Assembly: GCA_019351995.1 (NCBI GenBank)
Contig: JABBOD010000024.1
Span: 1-41,912 of the forward strand
Direction of reading: 5' to 3'
DNA: 41,912 bases
Source of the DNA: Acidobacteriota bacterium
Lineage (GTDB): Bacteria > Actinomycetota > Actinomycetes > Actinomycetales > Microbacteriaceae
Each line of letters starts with the position of its first letter. Positions within the stretch are counted from its first letter, which is position 1. Of this stretch, positions 1 to 7,957 are shown in pieces. The notes under the pieces were generated by a model. It worked only from the letters and a program-made list of their open reading frames with translations. It ran no database searches and was not told where the DNA came from. The position numbers and the translations under genes are program-made.

Positions 1-1
1 G

Positions 2-83
2 TGGCGGGTGAGGGATTCGAACCCCCGTAGCATTACACGTCTGATTTACAGTCAGATCCCTTTGGCCGCTCGGGTAACCCGCC
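2..83 (-). tRNA. tRNA-Tyr (anticodon GTA)
   Basis: Reading the minus strand, the 7-bp acceptor stem GGCGGGT pairs with ACCCGCC and is followed by discriminator A. The anticodon stem TCTGA/TCAGA encloses the loop CTGTAAA with anticodon GTA, which specifies tyrosine. A long variable arm (class II tRNA, as expected for bacterial tRNA-Tyr) precedes the T arm with TTCGAAT. One C of a possible encoded CCA end is present at base 1, where the window begins, so I cannot tell whether the full CCA is encoded. Confidence 0.96.
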
Positions 84-128
84 ATGCACGTCCGGCCCAT
101 GTGATCATCGACCGGAAGCGCTTCGGCA

Positions 129-134
129 ATATTA
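129..134 (-). promoter_or_regulatory. Candidate -10 box for tRNA-Tyr
   Basis: On the minus strand TAATAT matches the -10 consensus TANNNT and lies about 45 bases before the mature tRNA 5' end, leaving a short leader for RNase P. No clear -35 is seen. The rest of the 84-344 stretch shows nothing else I can support. Confidence 0.35.
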
Positions 135-344
135 CAAGGAGTTACGGGCGCCGCGTACCGCGGGGACCGCTCGCGAGCCCAGCCGAACTTTTCACGCGAC
201 ACCCCGTCAGGAACCGGCACTGAGCGGCGCGGCGGGCGAAAAGGCTGGTCGAGCTCGCGTCCTCCTCCGAGGCGCCGAGGCGTGGCTGTCCCCAGCGGGG
301 CGAGGCGCCCGGCCCGCCCACCCGCGACGAGCCACCATCGCTGG

Positions 345-1223
345 ATGCCGGTGCCACCCATTCGGGAAACGGTCGCCTTACTGGGCGGCATCACCACCAC
401 CGCCGAGCTCCTGCGAACCGGGGTCAGCGCCGACCGTCTCCGCCGCGCTGCCGGACGAGGAGAGGTCGTGCGGCCACGGCGCGGCGTCGTCGCTCTGCCC
501 GGCATCCCCCATCCGTTGATCCGTGCCGCGCGTGCAGGCGGCCCTCTCGCGGGGTTGAGCGCCGCGAGCTACTACGGCTTCTGGACGCCAGAACATCGCG
601 AGCTTCACATCAGCGTGTGCAAAGACAGTCGTGTGCCGCCGCGTGACGGTCTCGTCCTGCACCGCGACGCACATCGGCTGGCGGCGAGCGAGCGATTCCT
701 CGTGACGCCGGAGTCGTGTCTTCGCCAGTGCATCCGGATCCTGCCGTTCGATGAGGCGGTAGCGGTCCTCGACTCCGCCCGTCATGAGAGCCGAGGGGGC
801 GATTCGGCATCCATCGATCTCGATCGACTTCGAGCTCAGCTGCCGCGGCGACTTGATGCGGTGCTGGACGCCAGCGATGACCGCTCAGAGGCCGGCGCCG
901 AATCGACCGCCCGCATCCGGCTAGCCGACGCCGGCATCATCGCCCGGCCCCAGGTCTGGATCACCGCGGGCATCCGCGTTGACCTTCTCGTCGGTGACGA
1001 TTTGGTCATCGAGATCGGCAGCAAGGCGTTCCACGCCACCCCGGAAAGGTATGAGCCCGACCATGAGCGTGCCGCGACGCTGCTGGGACTGGGCTTTCAG
1101 GTTCTCGAGTTCACGACGCTCCAGGTGCTCAACCAGTGGACGACGGTGGAGGCCGTCATCCTGTCCCGCGTCGCACCATTGCGCGTGCTCAACCAGCGTT
1201 CTCGTCCGCCGCGCCGACTCTGA
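345..1223 (+). CDS. AbiEi-like / DUF559 domain protein, orphan
   Basis: A 292-residue soluble protein. The N-terminal third resembles the AbiEi antitoxin-type domain (a GG...LL..GVS..RL..A...GE..RPRRGVVAL pattern), a winged-helix region usually found in type IV abortive-infection antitoxins. The C-terminal about 90 residues resemble DUF559, a Vsr/PD-(D/E)XK nuclease-like fold: RVDLLVGDDLVIEIGSK, then H, a charged helix and GFQVLEF. In most relatives the VIE strand continues VDG; here it reads IGS, so one commonly acidic position is missing and nuclease activity is doubtful. The ATG at 345 is preferred over the GTG at 282 because family members begin close to this point. No AbiEii-type toxin gene is next to it, so this is a solitary copy between a tRNA gene and yajQ. 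Its function is unknown. Confidence 0.75.
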   Translation: MPVPPIRETVALLGGITTTAELLRTGVSADRLRRAAGRGEVVRPRRGVVALPGIPHPLIRAARAGGPLAGLSAASYYGFWTPEHRELHISVCKDSRVPPRDGLVLHRDAHRLAASERFLVTPESCLRQCIRILPFDEAVAVLDSARHESRGGDSASIDLDRLRAQLPRRLDAVLDASDDRSEAGAESTARIRLADAGIIARPQVWITAGIRVDLLVGDDLVIEIGSKAFHATPERYEPDHERAATLLGLGFQVLEFTTLQVLNQWTTVEAVILSRVAPLRVLNQRSRPPRRL

Positions 1224-1264
1224 TCGCGTCCGAACGGCGCGTCGGACGAGAACGTTGTTCGGAC
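1197..1264 (+). repeat. Interleaved inverted repeats after the AbiEi-like gene
   Basis: A perfect 12-bp inverted repeat (CGTTCTCGTCCG at 1197-1208, CGGACGAGAACG at 1243-1254) spans the stop codon. A second perfect 8-bp pair (GTCCGAAC at 1228-1235, GTTCGGAC at 1257-1264) interleaves with it, so the two hairpins exclude each other or form a pseudoknot. No U tract follows. It may act in termination before yajQ. Confidence 0.45.
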
Positions 1265-1325
1265 TCGCGGTCGCCCCGCGGTGGCCGCAACGGCCACACC
1301 CTGCCGTTCGCGCATCCGCCGTTAC

Positions 1326-1331
1326 TAACAT
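1326..1331 (+). promoter_or_regulatory. Leaderless-type -10 box for yajQ
   Basis: TAACAT matches TANNNT and ends 6 bases before the ATG of yajQ, so transcription would start at or next to the start codon. No Shine-Dalgarno sequence is present. Confidence 0.5.
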
Positions 1332-1337
1332 GGCAAC

Positions 1338-1826
1338 ATGGCAGATTCCTCTTTCGACATCGTCAGCAAGGTCGACACCATGGAGGTGCAGAACGCCCTC
1401 GGTCAGGCCCAGAAGGAGATCGCGCAGCGCTACGACTTCAAGAACGTCGGGGCTTCCGTCGACTTCAGCGGCGAGAAGATCCTGATGAAGGCGAACGCCG
1501 AGGAGCGCGTGAAGGCGGTGCTCGAGGTCTTCGAGCAGAAGCTCATCAAGCGCGGCATTTCGCTGCGGTCGCTGGATGCCGGAACGCCCTTCCCGAGCGG
1601 CAAGGAGTACCGCATCGAGGCATCCATCAAGCAGGGGATCGACAGCGACGACGCGAAGAAGATCGCCAAGATCATCCGCGACGAGGGGCCGAAGGGTGTG
1701 AAGAGCCAGATCCAGGGTGACGAACTGCGCGTGCAGTCGAAGAGCCGGGATGACCTCCAGCAGGTGCAGTCACTGCTCAAGGGCAAGGATCTCGACGTGG
1801 CCCTGCAGTTCGTCAACTACCGCTGA
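1338..1826 (+). CDS. yajQ: YajQ family nucleotide-binding protein
   Basis: A 162-residue cytosolic protein matching the YajQ family over its full length: an SSFDIVS start, a QRYDFKN motif near residue 35, and the C-terminal end [12 protein letters not shown]. In some proteobacteria YajQ homologues bind cyclic di-GMP and act with a transcription factor; whether that holds in actinobacteria is not known. Length is normal for the family. The ATG at 1338 is chosen over an out-of-frame ATG at 1330. The start has no ribosome binding site and fits a leaderless mRNA. The cardiolipin synthase gene follows after 8 bases and is probably cotranscribed. Confidence 0.93.
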   Translation: MADSSFDIVSKVDTMEVQNALGQAQKEIAQRYDFKNVGASVDFSGEKILMKANAEERVKAVLEVFEQKLIKRGISLRSLDAGTPFPSGKEYRIEASIKQGIDSDDAKKIAKIIRDEGPKGVKSQIQGDELRVQSKSRDDLQQVQSLLKGKDLDVALQFVNYR

Positions 1827-1834
1827 CACCGGCC

Positions 1835-3283
1835 GTGCTCCTGACCGTCATCGCAGCGGGTCTCGTTGCGATCGACTTCGTGATCCGTGTCCTTTCGCTG
1901 GTGCTCATCCCGAAGAATCGCCGGCCGCAGACGGCCCTCGCCTGGCTGCTGGCGATCTACCTGATCCCCTACGTCGGGATCGCGCTGTTCCTGCTGCTGG
2001 GGAACTCCCGGTTGCCGAAGAAGCGCCGCCAGAAGCAGGCCGAGATCAACACCCTCATCTCCGAGACCACCGAGGGATTCGACCGCGTCGGTTCCGAAGC
2101 CCCGTGGCCGAACTGGCTCGAACCCGTCGTCGAGTTGAATCGCACTCTCGGGGCCATGCCCATGGTCGGCGGCAACTCGTCAACGCTGTTCCACGAGAAC
2201 GCCGCCTCGCTCGCGGCCATGATCGAGGACATCGGCCGGGCCAGGCGCTCGATCCACGTCGAGTTCTACATCCTCGCGCTGGACGGGACGACGCAGCCGT
2301 TCTTCGACGCACTCTCCGCCGCGGTGCAGCGGGGGGTGACGGTGCGGGTGCTGCTCGACCACCTGGGCAGCTCTCGGTACCCCGGTTTCCGTGCGGCCAC
2401 CCGTGCCCTGACCCGCATGGGGGCGACCTGGCACCTGATGCTCCCGTTCCAGCCGTTGCGCGGCCGCATCCAGCGCCCCGATCTGCGCAACCACCGCAAG
2501 CTGCTGATCGTGGATGGCGAGGTCGGCTTCACCGGCAGCCAGAACGTGATCGACCCCGGCTACGAGAGCCGCAAGAACGCTCGGCGCGGACTGCAGTGGA
2601 AGGACTCCATGGTCCGCTTCGAGGGTCCGGTGGTCGCCGGACTCGACGCGCTCTTCATCACCGACTGGTACGCCGAGACCGACGAGCTCCTGGCGCGCGC
2701 GGCCGCCCCACCCCGCGAGACGGGGACCGGAAACCTCGACTGTCAGGTCGTGCCGAGCGGGCCCGGGTTCCCCGGCGAGAACAACCTGCGCATGTTCAAC
2801 TCGCTCGTGTACGCCGCCCAGAAGAAGGTCATCCTGGTCAGCCCCTATTTCGTGCCGGACGGCTCGATGCTCTATGCGATCACGACCGCCGCGCAATCGG
2901 GCCTCGATGTGCAGCTCTTCGTGTCGGAGATCGGTGACCAGTTCTTCGTCTACCACGCGCAGCGCAGCTACTACGAGGCGCTCTTGCGCGCCGGGGTGCG
3001 GATCTTCCTCTACGCCTCGCCCACGATCCTGCACGCGAAGCACTTCACGATCGACGACGAGGTCTCGGTCATCGGCTCGAGCAACATGGACATGCGCTCG
3101 TTCAGCCTCGACTTCGAGGTCTCGGTGATGGTCTGGGGCGGCGCGTTCCTGCAAGACCTTCGCGCGATCGAGGACGACTACCGCTCGCGCAGCCGCGAGC
3201 TGACACTCGAGGCGTGGCTGCGCCGGCCTCGCCTGTCGCGCGCGCTCGACAACGTGGCACGGTTGACGGCGGCGGTGCAGTAG
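1835..3283 (+). CDS. cls: Cardiolipin synthase (phospholipase D family)
   Basis: A 482-residue membrane enzyme that makes cardiolipin by transphosphatidylation. Two hydrophobic segments lie in the first about 65 residues (the PLDc_N region), followed by two PLD domains. The HKD motifs are intact: HRKLLIVD starting near residue 220 (followed by GFTGSQN) and HAKHFTIDD near residue 400 (followed by GSSNMDMRSF). Each supplies the catalytic His, Lys and Asp, and length is typical. The GTG start lies 8 bases after the yajQ stop without its own Shine-Dalgarno sequence, which suggests translational coupling. The gene converges on the reductase gene downstream with only 24 bases between the stops. Confidence 0.93.
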   Translation: MLLTVIAAGLVAIDFVIRVLSLVLIPKNRRPQTALAWLLAIYLIPYVGIALFLLLGNSRLPKKRRQKQAEINTLISETTEGFDRVGSEAPWPNWLEPVVELNRTLGAMPMVGGNSSTLFHENAASLAAMIEDIGRARRSIHVEFYILALDGTTQPFFDALSAAVQRGVTVRVLLDHLGSSRYPGFRAATRALTRMGATWHLMLPFQPLRGRIQRPDLRNHRKLLIVDGEVGFTGSQNVIDPGYESRKNARRGLQWKDSMVRFEGPVVAGLDALFITDWYAETDELLARAAAPPRETGTGNLDCQVVPSGPGFPGENNLRMFNSLVYAAQKKVILVSPYFVPDGSMLYAITTAAQSGLDVQLFVSEIGDQFFVYHAQRSYYEALLRAGVRIFLYASPTILHAKHFTIDDEVSVIGSSNMDMRSFSLDFEVSVMVWGGAFLQDLRAIEDDYRSRSRELTLEAWLRRPRLSRALDNVARLTAAVQ

Positions 3284-3307
3284 AGCCGGCTGAACTCGGT
3301 GCGCGAG

Positions 3308-4660
3308 CTACTCGCCGCGTGAGACGGCGATCATCTCGTCACGGTCCACGACCTTGATCCGCGCGCGACCCTCGGGCTCGCCCAGTGCGATCTCGTGCTC
3401 GTCGAGGCGGTGCCAGCCATCGAGATCCGTGTAGCGCACCCCGCGCGACTCGAGCAGCTCGACCACGGCGGCGGGCGACGGATCCGCGGGAGCCCACCAG
3501 TTGGCCTGGTCGACGACGAGGTGGCTGATGGTCTCCATGGCATCCGACTTGGTGTGGCCGATCAGACCGACAGGACCGCGCTTGATCCAGCCGGTGGCAT
3601 AGACCCCGGGGAGGACATGGTCGTGGGCATCGAGCACCTGCCCCTCACGGTTCGGGATGACACCGCGCGTCTCGTCGAACGGGATGCCGTCAAGCGGGGA
3701 GCCGAAGTAACCGACCGCACGGTACAGCGCGCCGATCTCGAGCTCACGGATCTCGCCGGTGCCGACCACGCCGCCGGCGCCATCCGGGGCCGTGCGCTCG
3801 TACCTGAAACCCGTCACGCCGGTTTCCGGCGTGCCGAGTACCTCGACCGGATTCGCGTAGAAGTGCAGGTGCAAGCGGCGCGACGCGGAGCCGACCGGGC
3901 GCTCCCGCCATTGCGAGAGCACCTTATCGATCACGAACACCTGCTTGTTGGTCTCGATCGCCGTCTTCGAGGCCTCGTCGTAGTCGAAGTCCTCGTCGTG
4001 CACGATCATGTCGACATCGCGCAGCTCTCCGAGCTCCCGCAATTCGAGCGGGGTGAACTTCACCTGCATCGGACCCCGTCGGCCGAAGACGTGCACGTCG
4101 GTCACTGGCGAAGCCTTCAGGCCCTCATAGACGTTGGCCGGGATCTCGGTGGGAAGGAGGTCGTCTGCGTGCTTGGCCAGGATGCGCGCGACATCGAGCG
4201 CCACGTTTCCCACGCCGATCACCGCGACCGACGACGACTCGAGCGGCCAGTCACGCGGGTAGTCCGGATGCCCGTCATACCAGCTCACGAAGTCCGCGGC
4301 CCCGTAACTGCGCGGCAGATCGATCCCGGGGATGTCGAGGGCGGCATCTCGGACGGCGCCGGTCGAGAAGATCACGGCGTTGTAGTGCTTCTTGAGATCG
4401 TCGAGGGTGATGTCGATTCCGTAGCGGACATTGCCGAAGATACGGATATCACCGCGATCGAGCACGTCACGGAGCGCCGTGATGATGCCCTTGATGCGCG
4501 GATGATCGGGCGCGACGCCGTAGCGGACCAGGCCATACGGCGCGGGCAGGTGATCGAACAGATCGATGGAGACGTCGAACTCGCGTTCCTGCTTCAACAG
4601 GATGTCGGCGGCGTAGATCCCGGCCGGGCCGGCGCCCACGATGGCAAGGCGAAGAGTCAC
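3308..4660 (-). CDS. FprA-type ferredoxin/adrenodoxin-NADP+ reductase
   Basis: A 450-residue FAD- and NADP-binding flavoprotein that moves electrons between NADPH and ferredoxin. The N-terminal FAD Rossmann motif reads AIVGAGPAGIYAA, followed by the family-typical PYGLVRYGVAPDHP segment. The NADPH site is GVGNVALDVARIL, followed by FGRRGP. A late ATGWIKRGPVGLIGHTKSDA segment is characteristic of the adrenodoxin reductase-like family to which mycobacterial FprA belongs. The GTG start has a strong Shine-Dalgarno sequence (AGGAAGGA) 5 bases upstream, unlike many neighbours that look leaderless. Its proximity to the quinone genes fits a redox role, but the partner ferredoxin is not in the window. 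Confidence 0.92.
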   Translation of the reverse strand: MTLRLAIVGAGPAGIYAADILLKQEREFDVSIDLFDHLPAPYGLVRYGVAPDHPRIKGIITALRDVLDRGDIRIFGNVRYGIDITLDDLKKHYNAVIFSTGAVRDAALDIPGIDLPRSYGAADFVSWYDGHPDYPRDWPLESSSVAVIGVGNVALDVARILAKHADDLLPTEIPANVYEGLKASPVTDVHVFGRRGPMQVKFTPLELRELGELRDVDMIVHDEDFDYDEASKTAIETNKQVFVIDKVLSQWRERPVGSASRRLHLHFYANPVEVLGTPETGVTGFRYERTAPDGAGGVVGTGEIRELEIGALYRAVGYFGSPLDGIPFDETRGVIPNREGQVLDAHDHVLPGVYATGWIKRGPVGLIGHTKSDAMETISHLVVDQANWWAPADPSPAAVVELLESRGVRYTDLDGWHRLDEHEIALGEPEGRARIKVVDRDEMIAVSRGE

Positions 4661-4745
4661 GGTGTTCCTTCCTGGTCGCGTCGCCGCGGCTGCGGCGCGC
4701 GGAGCTGACGCACGAATCCGGCACGACGCCGCCGAATCTGCCCTC

Positions 4746-5816
4746 CTAGGCCGAACGCTCGACGATTGCCTCGGCGAACTTCGTCAGGGCCTTTTTGACC
4801 GGACCGGCGGGCAGCGGATCGAGCGCGGCGACGGCATCATCGGCCCAGCGGCGGGCCTCGGCAAGAGTAGCGCGCGTGACGCGGTGGCCGCGGAGCTCGG
4901 CGACGGCGAGAGAGAAATCAGCGTCGGCTTCCGCGGTGGGCGTGACCGCATCGTGCTCGATGCGAGCCAGTAGCGAGGCAGCGGCGGCATCCGTCTCGGC
5001 GTCGAGACGCAGGTACAGCAGCGGCAGCGTCGGAACGCCAGCGCGCAGGTCGGTGCCGGCGAGCTTCCCGGTCTGGTCGGTTGAGGCGGAGAGGTCGATG
5101 ATGTCGTCGATGAGCTGAAATGCCACGCCGACTTTTTCGCCGAATGCGTGCACGGGCTCTTGGAACGACTCGGAGGCGTCCGAGAAGATGACCCCGAGCA
5201 CCGCGGCGAGCGAGATGAGCGACCCGGTCTTATCGGCCAACACCTGCAGGTAGTGCGCGATCGGATCCTCGCCCTCGCGGGGCCCGATGGTTTCGTGGAG
5301 CTGGCCAAGGCACAGCCGCTCGAACGTCTCCGCCTGCAACGCGAGGCCGCGGTCGCCGAGGCTGGCGATGATCTTGCTCGCCCGCGCGAACAGCAGGTCG
5401 CCGGTCAGGATGGCGACCGAGTTGCCCCAGACCGACTGAGCGCTCGGGACACCGCGACGCAGTTGCGCCTCGTCCATCACGTCGTCGTGGTACAGCGAGG
5501 CGAGGTGGGTGATCTCAACCGCCTCGGCGGCCCGGATCACCTCCCGGCTGTTCCCCGCTCCGAGCTGCGCCGCCAGCAGGGTGAGCGTGGGGCGGACGCG
5601 CTTGCCGCCGGCTTCGAGAAGGTAGCGGCTGGTGACATCCGCGATGTCGTCGGTGAAGGACATCTCGTTCAGCAGTCCGGCCTCAACCTGGGCGAGTCCG
5701 TCTTCGATGGCGACGGCGAACTTGCGCTCCTCGCTCGAGGCGAACAGCTTCTCCCCCAAACCCAGTGAGGAACTCAGGGTGTTGCTGCGGCGGGCGAGCG
5801 GCGGGCTCGGATTCAT
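4746..5816 (-). CDS. Long-chain polyprenyl diphosphate synthase
   Basis: A 356-residue trans-prenyltransferase that builds the isoprenoid tail donated to menaquinone. GGKRVRP lies at residues 70-76, the first Asp-rich motif HDDVMDE at 110-116, and the second, LIDDIIDL, around 235-242; both sets of Mg2+-binding aspartates are intact. I place the start at the ATG one base after the menG stop (TGAcATG), because sequence further upstream is menG in another frame. The tight junction and the shared pathway (tail synthesis here, ring methylation by menG) argue for a menG-prenyl synthase operon. The exact chain length cannot be read from the sequence. A small GC-rich hairpin at 4682-4697 lies downstream. 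Confidence 0.93.
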   Translation of the reverse strand: MNPSPPLARRSNTLSSSLGLGEKLFASSEERKFAVAIEDGLAQVEAGLLNEMSFTDDIADVTSRYLLEAGGKRVRPTLTLLAAQLGAGNSREVIRAAEAVEITHLASLYHDDVMDEAQLRRGVPSAQSVWGNSVAILTGDLLFARASKIIASLGDRGLALQAETFERLCLGQLHETIGPREGEDPIAHYLQVLADKTGSLISLAAVLGVIFSDASESFQEPVHAFGEKVGVAFQLIDDIIDLSASTDQTGKLAGTDLRAGVPTLPLLYLRLDAETDAAAASLLARIEHDAVTPTAEADADFSLAVAELRGHRVTRATLAEARRWADDAVAALDPLPAGPVKKALTKFAEAIVERSA

Positions 5817-5817
5817 G

Positions 5818-6609
5818 TCAGTCGGTCGGCTCGGCTGCGGAGCCACCGGGAGCGGCGGCAGGCTTGCGCGCTCGGGTGGCGCGACGCTTCGCGACGGACG
5901 CGCGGATGGCAGCGTCTTCTGGCTTGTGACCACGATGAAGTGCGACCACCCCTGCTGTGAGATTGCGGTAGACAACACGCGTGAACCCGACACCGCGAAT
6001 CCACTGGCTGAGTGTGCTCTGGTCTGGCCAGTTGCGGATCGACTCGGCGAGGTAGTCGTACGCCTCGGAGTTGGAGCTGGTCACTTTCGCAATGATCGGC
6101 ATCGCGAACTTCGTGTAGGCCTGATAACCGGTTCGGAACAACGCGCGCGGCGGCTTGGAGAACTCGCACACCACCAGGCGGCCCCCCGGTTTCAGCACCC
6201 GGTACATCTCGGCGAGCGCCACCAGGGGATGCTCGACGTTGCGCAACCCAAAACTGATTGTCACGGCGTCGAACTCGTCGTCACCGAACGGCAACTTCTC
6301 GGCGTTCGCCTCGACGAACTCGATCCGCGGATAGCGCTTGCGGCCTTCCGCGATCATCCCCGGCGAGAGGTCGACGGCCACGATGCTCGCTCCGGAGCGC
6401 GCGATGGCTGCGCTGGAGGTGCCGGTGCCGGCCGCGACATCCAGGATGCGTTCGCCGGCCTTCGGCTCGACGGCCCTGACGGTCGCGATTCGCCACAGGG
6501 CCGAGTTGCCCACCGACATGATCGCGTTGGTGCGGTCGTAGTTGGGTGCGACGTCGTCAAACATCTCGGAGACCTGCTCCGGCTGCTTGTCCATTTCGGC
6601 CCTCGCCAC
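5818..6609 (-). CDS. menG: Demethylmenaquinone methyltransferase (UbiE/MenG)
   Basis: A 263-residue SAM-dependent methyltransferase for the last step of menaquinone synthesis. Family hallmarks are MFDDVAPNYDRTN near the N-terminus, the SAM motif ILDVAAGTGTSS, and SFGLRNVEHP in the middle. The last about 30 residues (Ala, Lys, Arg and Pro rich) are a low-complexity tail beyond the usual family end. The GTG start is chosen because TAGGAT lies 6 bases upstream, the leaderless arrangement common in this window. The gene is divergent from menF and reads into the polyprenyl synthase gene. Confidence 0.94.
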   Translation of the reverse strand: MARAEMDKQPEQVSEMFDDVAPNYDRTNAIMSVGNSALWRIATVRAVEPKAGERILDVAAGTGTSSAAIARSGASIVAVDLSPGMIAEGRKRYPRIEFVEANAEKLPFGDDEFDAVTISFGLRNVEHPLVALAEMYRVLKPGGRLVVCEFSKPPRALFRTGYQAYTKFAMPIIAKVTSSNSEAYDYLAESIRNWPDQSTLSQWIRGVGFTRVVYRNLTAGVVALHRGHKPEDAAIRASVAKRRATRARKPAAAPGGSAAEPTD

Positions 6610-6615
6610 CCGTCA

Positions 6616-6621
6616 ATCCTA
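6616..6621 (-). promoter_or_regulatory. Leaderless-type -10 box for menG
   Basis: On the minus strand TAGGAT ends 6 bases before the GTG of menG. It is divergent from the menF promoter about 65 bases away. Confidence 0.55.
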
Positions 6622-6684
6622 CTGAAAGCGGCCGTCGCCCTCTGGCCGCTCATGCGTCTCACGGCGCATCCCCACCTGGGCGCT

Positions 6685-6690
6685 TAGGCT
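6685..6690 (+). promoter_or_regulatory. Leaderless-type -10 box for menF
   Basis: TAGGCT ends 6 bases before the GTG of menF; no Shine-Dalgarno sequence is present. Confidence 0.55.
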
Positions 6691-6696
6691 GAGCAG

Positions 6697-7929
6697 GTGA
6701 CGGATTCGGCGCAGGCGTTTCCCGCGCTGACGGTCGAGACCCACGCGGTCGATCAGGTAACCTCGCTGCTGCCATTGCTCGACCCGCGTGCGCCTCTGCT
6801 CTTCGTGCGCCGCGGAGACGGAATCGCCGGATTCGGCGAGGCACTGCGGCTCGAATTCCACGGCCCGGACCGCATCAGCGAGGCGGCAGATGCGTGGCGC
6901 GCCGTGAGTGCGGCCGCCACCGTCACCGACCCGGTCGGCCTCTCCGGCAGCGGACTGGTCGCCTTCGGTGCCTTTACCTTCGACGACGAGTCGGAACGGG
7001 CCAGTGTGCTCATCGTCCCCGAGGTGATCGTCGGACGACGCGACCAGACCAGCTGGGTCACCCGGGTGAACGGCTCCGCCCTCGCGCTCGAGAAGCGCCC
7101 GCTCGGCGCCGAGTACCGGATTGCGCTGCATCAGGGCACGCTCGACGGGGAGGGCTACAAGACGGCCGTCGCCGAGGCGGTGCGGCGCATCCGGGCCGGA
7201 GAGCTCGACAAGGTCGTGCTCGCCCGCGATCTCGTCGGCCACCTGCCCGAGGAAGCGGACCTGCGCCGCGTGCTGGTGGATCTTGCACTCGGCTATCCGG
7301 ACACCTGGACCTTTGCCGTTGACGGGCTGCTCGGCTCGAGCCCCGAGACGCTGGTGCGCGTCAACCACGGCGTGGTGACCGCCCGGGTCCTTGCGGGCAG
7401 CATCGGCCGGGGTGCCGATGCCGAGGCCGACCACGCGGCGGCGCTCACCCTTGCCACCTCCACCAAGGACCTCGACGAACATCGCTTCGCCGTGCAGAGC
7501 GTGCTCTCAGCACTGGGCGGCCACGCGAGCGGTGTCGTCTCGAGCGAGATCCCCTTCACGCTCAAACTCCCGAACCTCTGGCATCTCGCCTCGGATGTCG
7601 AGGGCGCCCTGTCCGACGGCTCCAGCGCTCTCGACCTGGCTGCCGCGCTGCACCCGACAGCCGCGGTCGCGGGCGCGCCGACCCGTGCTGCTGTCCACCT
7701 CATCCGGGAGCTGGAACCGATCGATCGGCGACGGTACGGCGGTCCGGTCGGGTGGGTGGATGCCGGAGGCAGCGGAAAGTGGGCCGTCGCCTTGCGCTCC
7801 GCCGAGGTCACCGCTGACGGCAGGATCACGGCATATGCCGGCGCAGGCATCGTGGCCGATTCCGACCCGGAGCGCGAGTTGGCCGAGACGCGTCTGAAGT
7901 TCCGGCCGATCGTCGAAGCCTTCGGGTAA
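6697..7929 (+). CDS. menF: Isochorismate synthase
   Basis: A 410-residue chorismate-utilising enzyme that converts chorismate to isochorismate. The C-terminal catalytic half carries AGELDKVVLARDL, the SSPETLVRV segment, RVLAGSIGRG, and a late GPVGWVDAGGSGKWAVALRSAEV region with the GAGIVADSDPERELAET tail typical of MenF, EntC and DhbC. Its position among men genes indicates menaquinone rather than siderophore synthesis; no siderophore genes are nearby. The GTG start sits behind a leaderless-type -10 box. The gene converges on the PPK2 gene with 28 bases between them. Confidence 0.93.
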   Translation: MTDSAQAFPALTVETHAVDQVTSLLPLLDPRAPLLFVRRGDGIAGFGEALRLEFHGPDRISEAADAWRAVSAAATVTDPVGLSGSGLVAFGAFTFDDESERASVLIVPEVIVGRRDQTSWVTRVNGSALALEKRPLGAEYRIALHQGTLDGEGYKTAVAEAVRRIRAGELDKVVLARDLVGHLPEEADLRRVLVDLALGYPDTWTFAVDGLLGSSPETLVRVNHGVVTARVLAGSIGRGADAEADHAAALTLATSTKDLDEHRFAVQSVLSALGGHASGVVSSEIPFTLKLPNLWHLASDVEGALSDGSSALDLAAALHPTAAVAGAPTRAAVHLIRELEPIDRRRYGGPVGWVDAGGSGKWAVALRSAEVTADGRITAYAGAGIVADSDPERELAETRLKFRPIVEAFG

Positions 7930-7957
7930 CTCGCCCACCCCGTGCGGCCGGAGCGGG

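Noticed and set aside
4682..4697. CGCCGC/GCGGCG hairpin as terminator of the prenyl synthase gene
   Set aside because: Short, no U tract, and such stems are common by chance at this GC content.
3395..4708. A 437-codon plus-strand frame opposite the FprA-type reductase
   Set aside because: Antisense shadow; the minus-strand gene has full-length family motifs.
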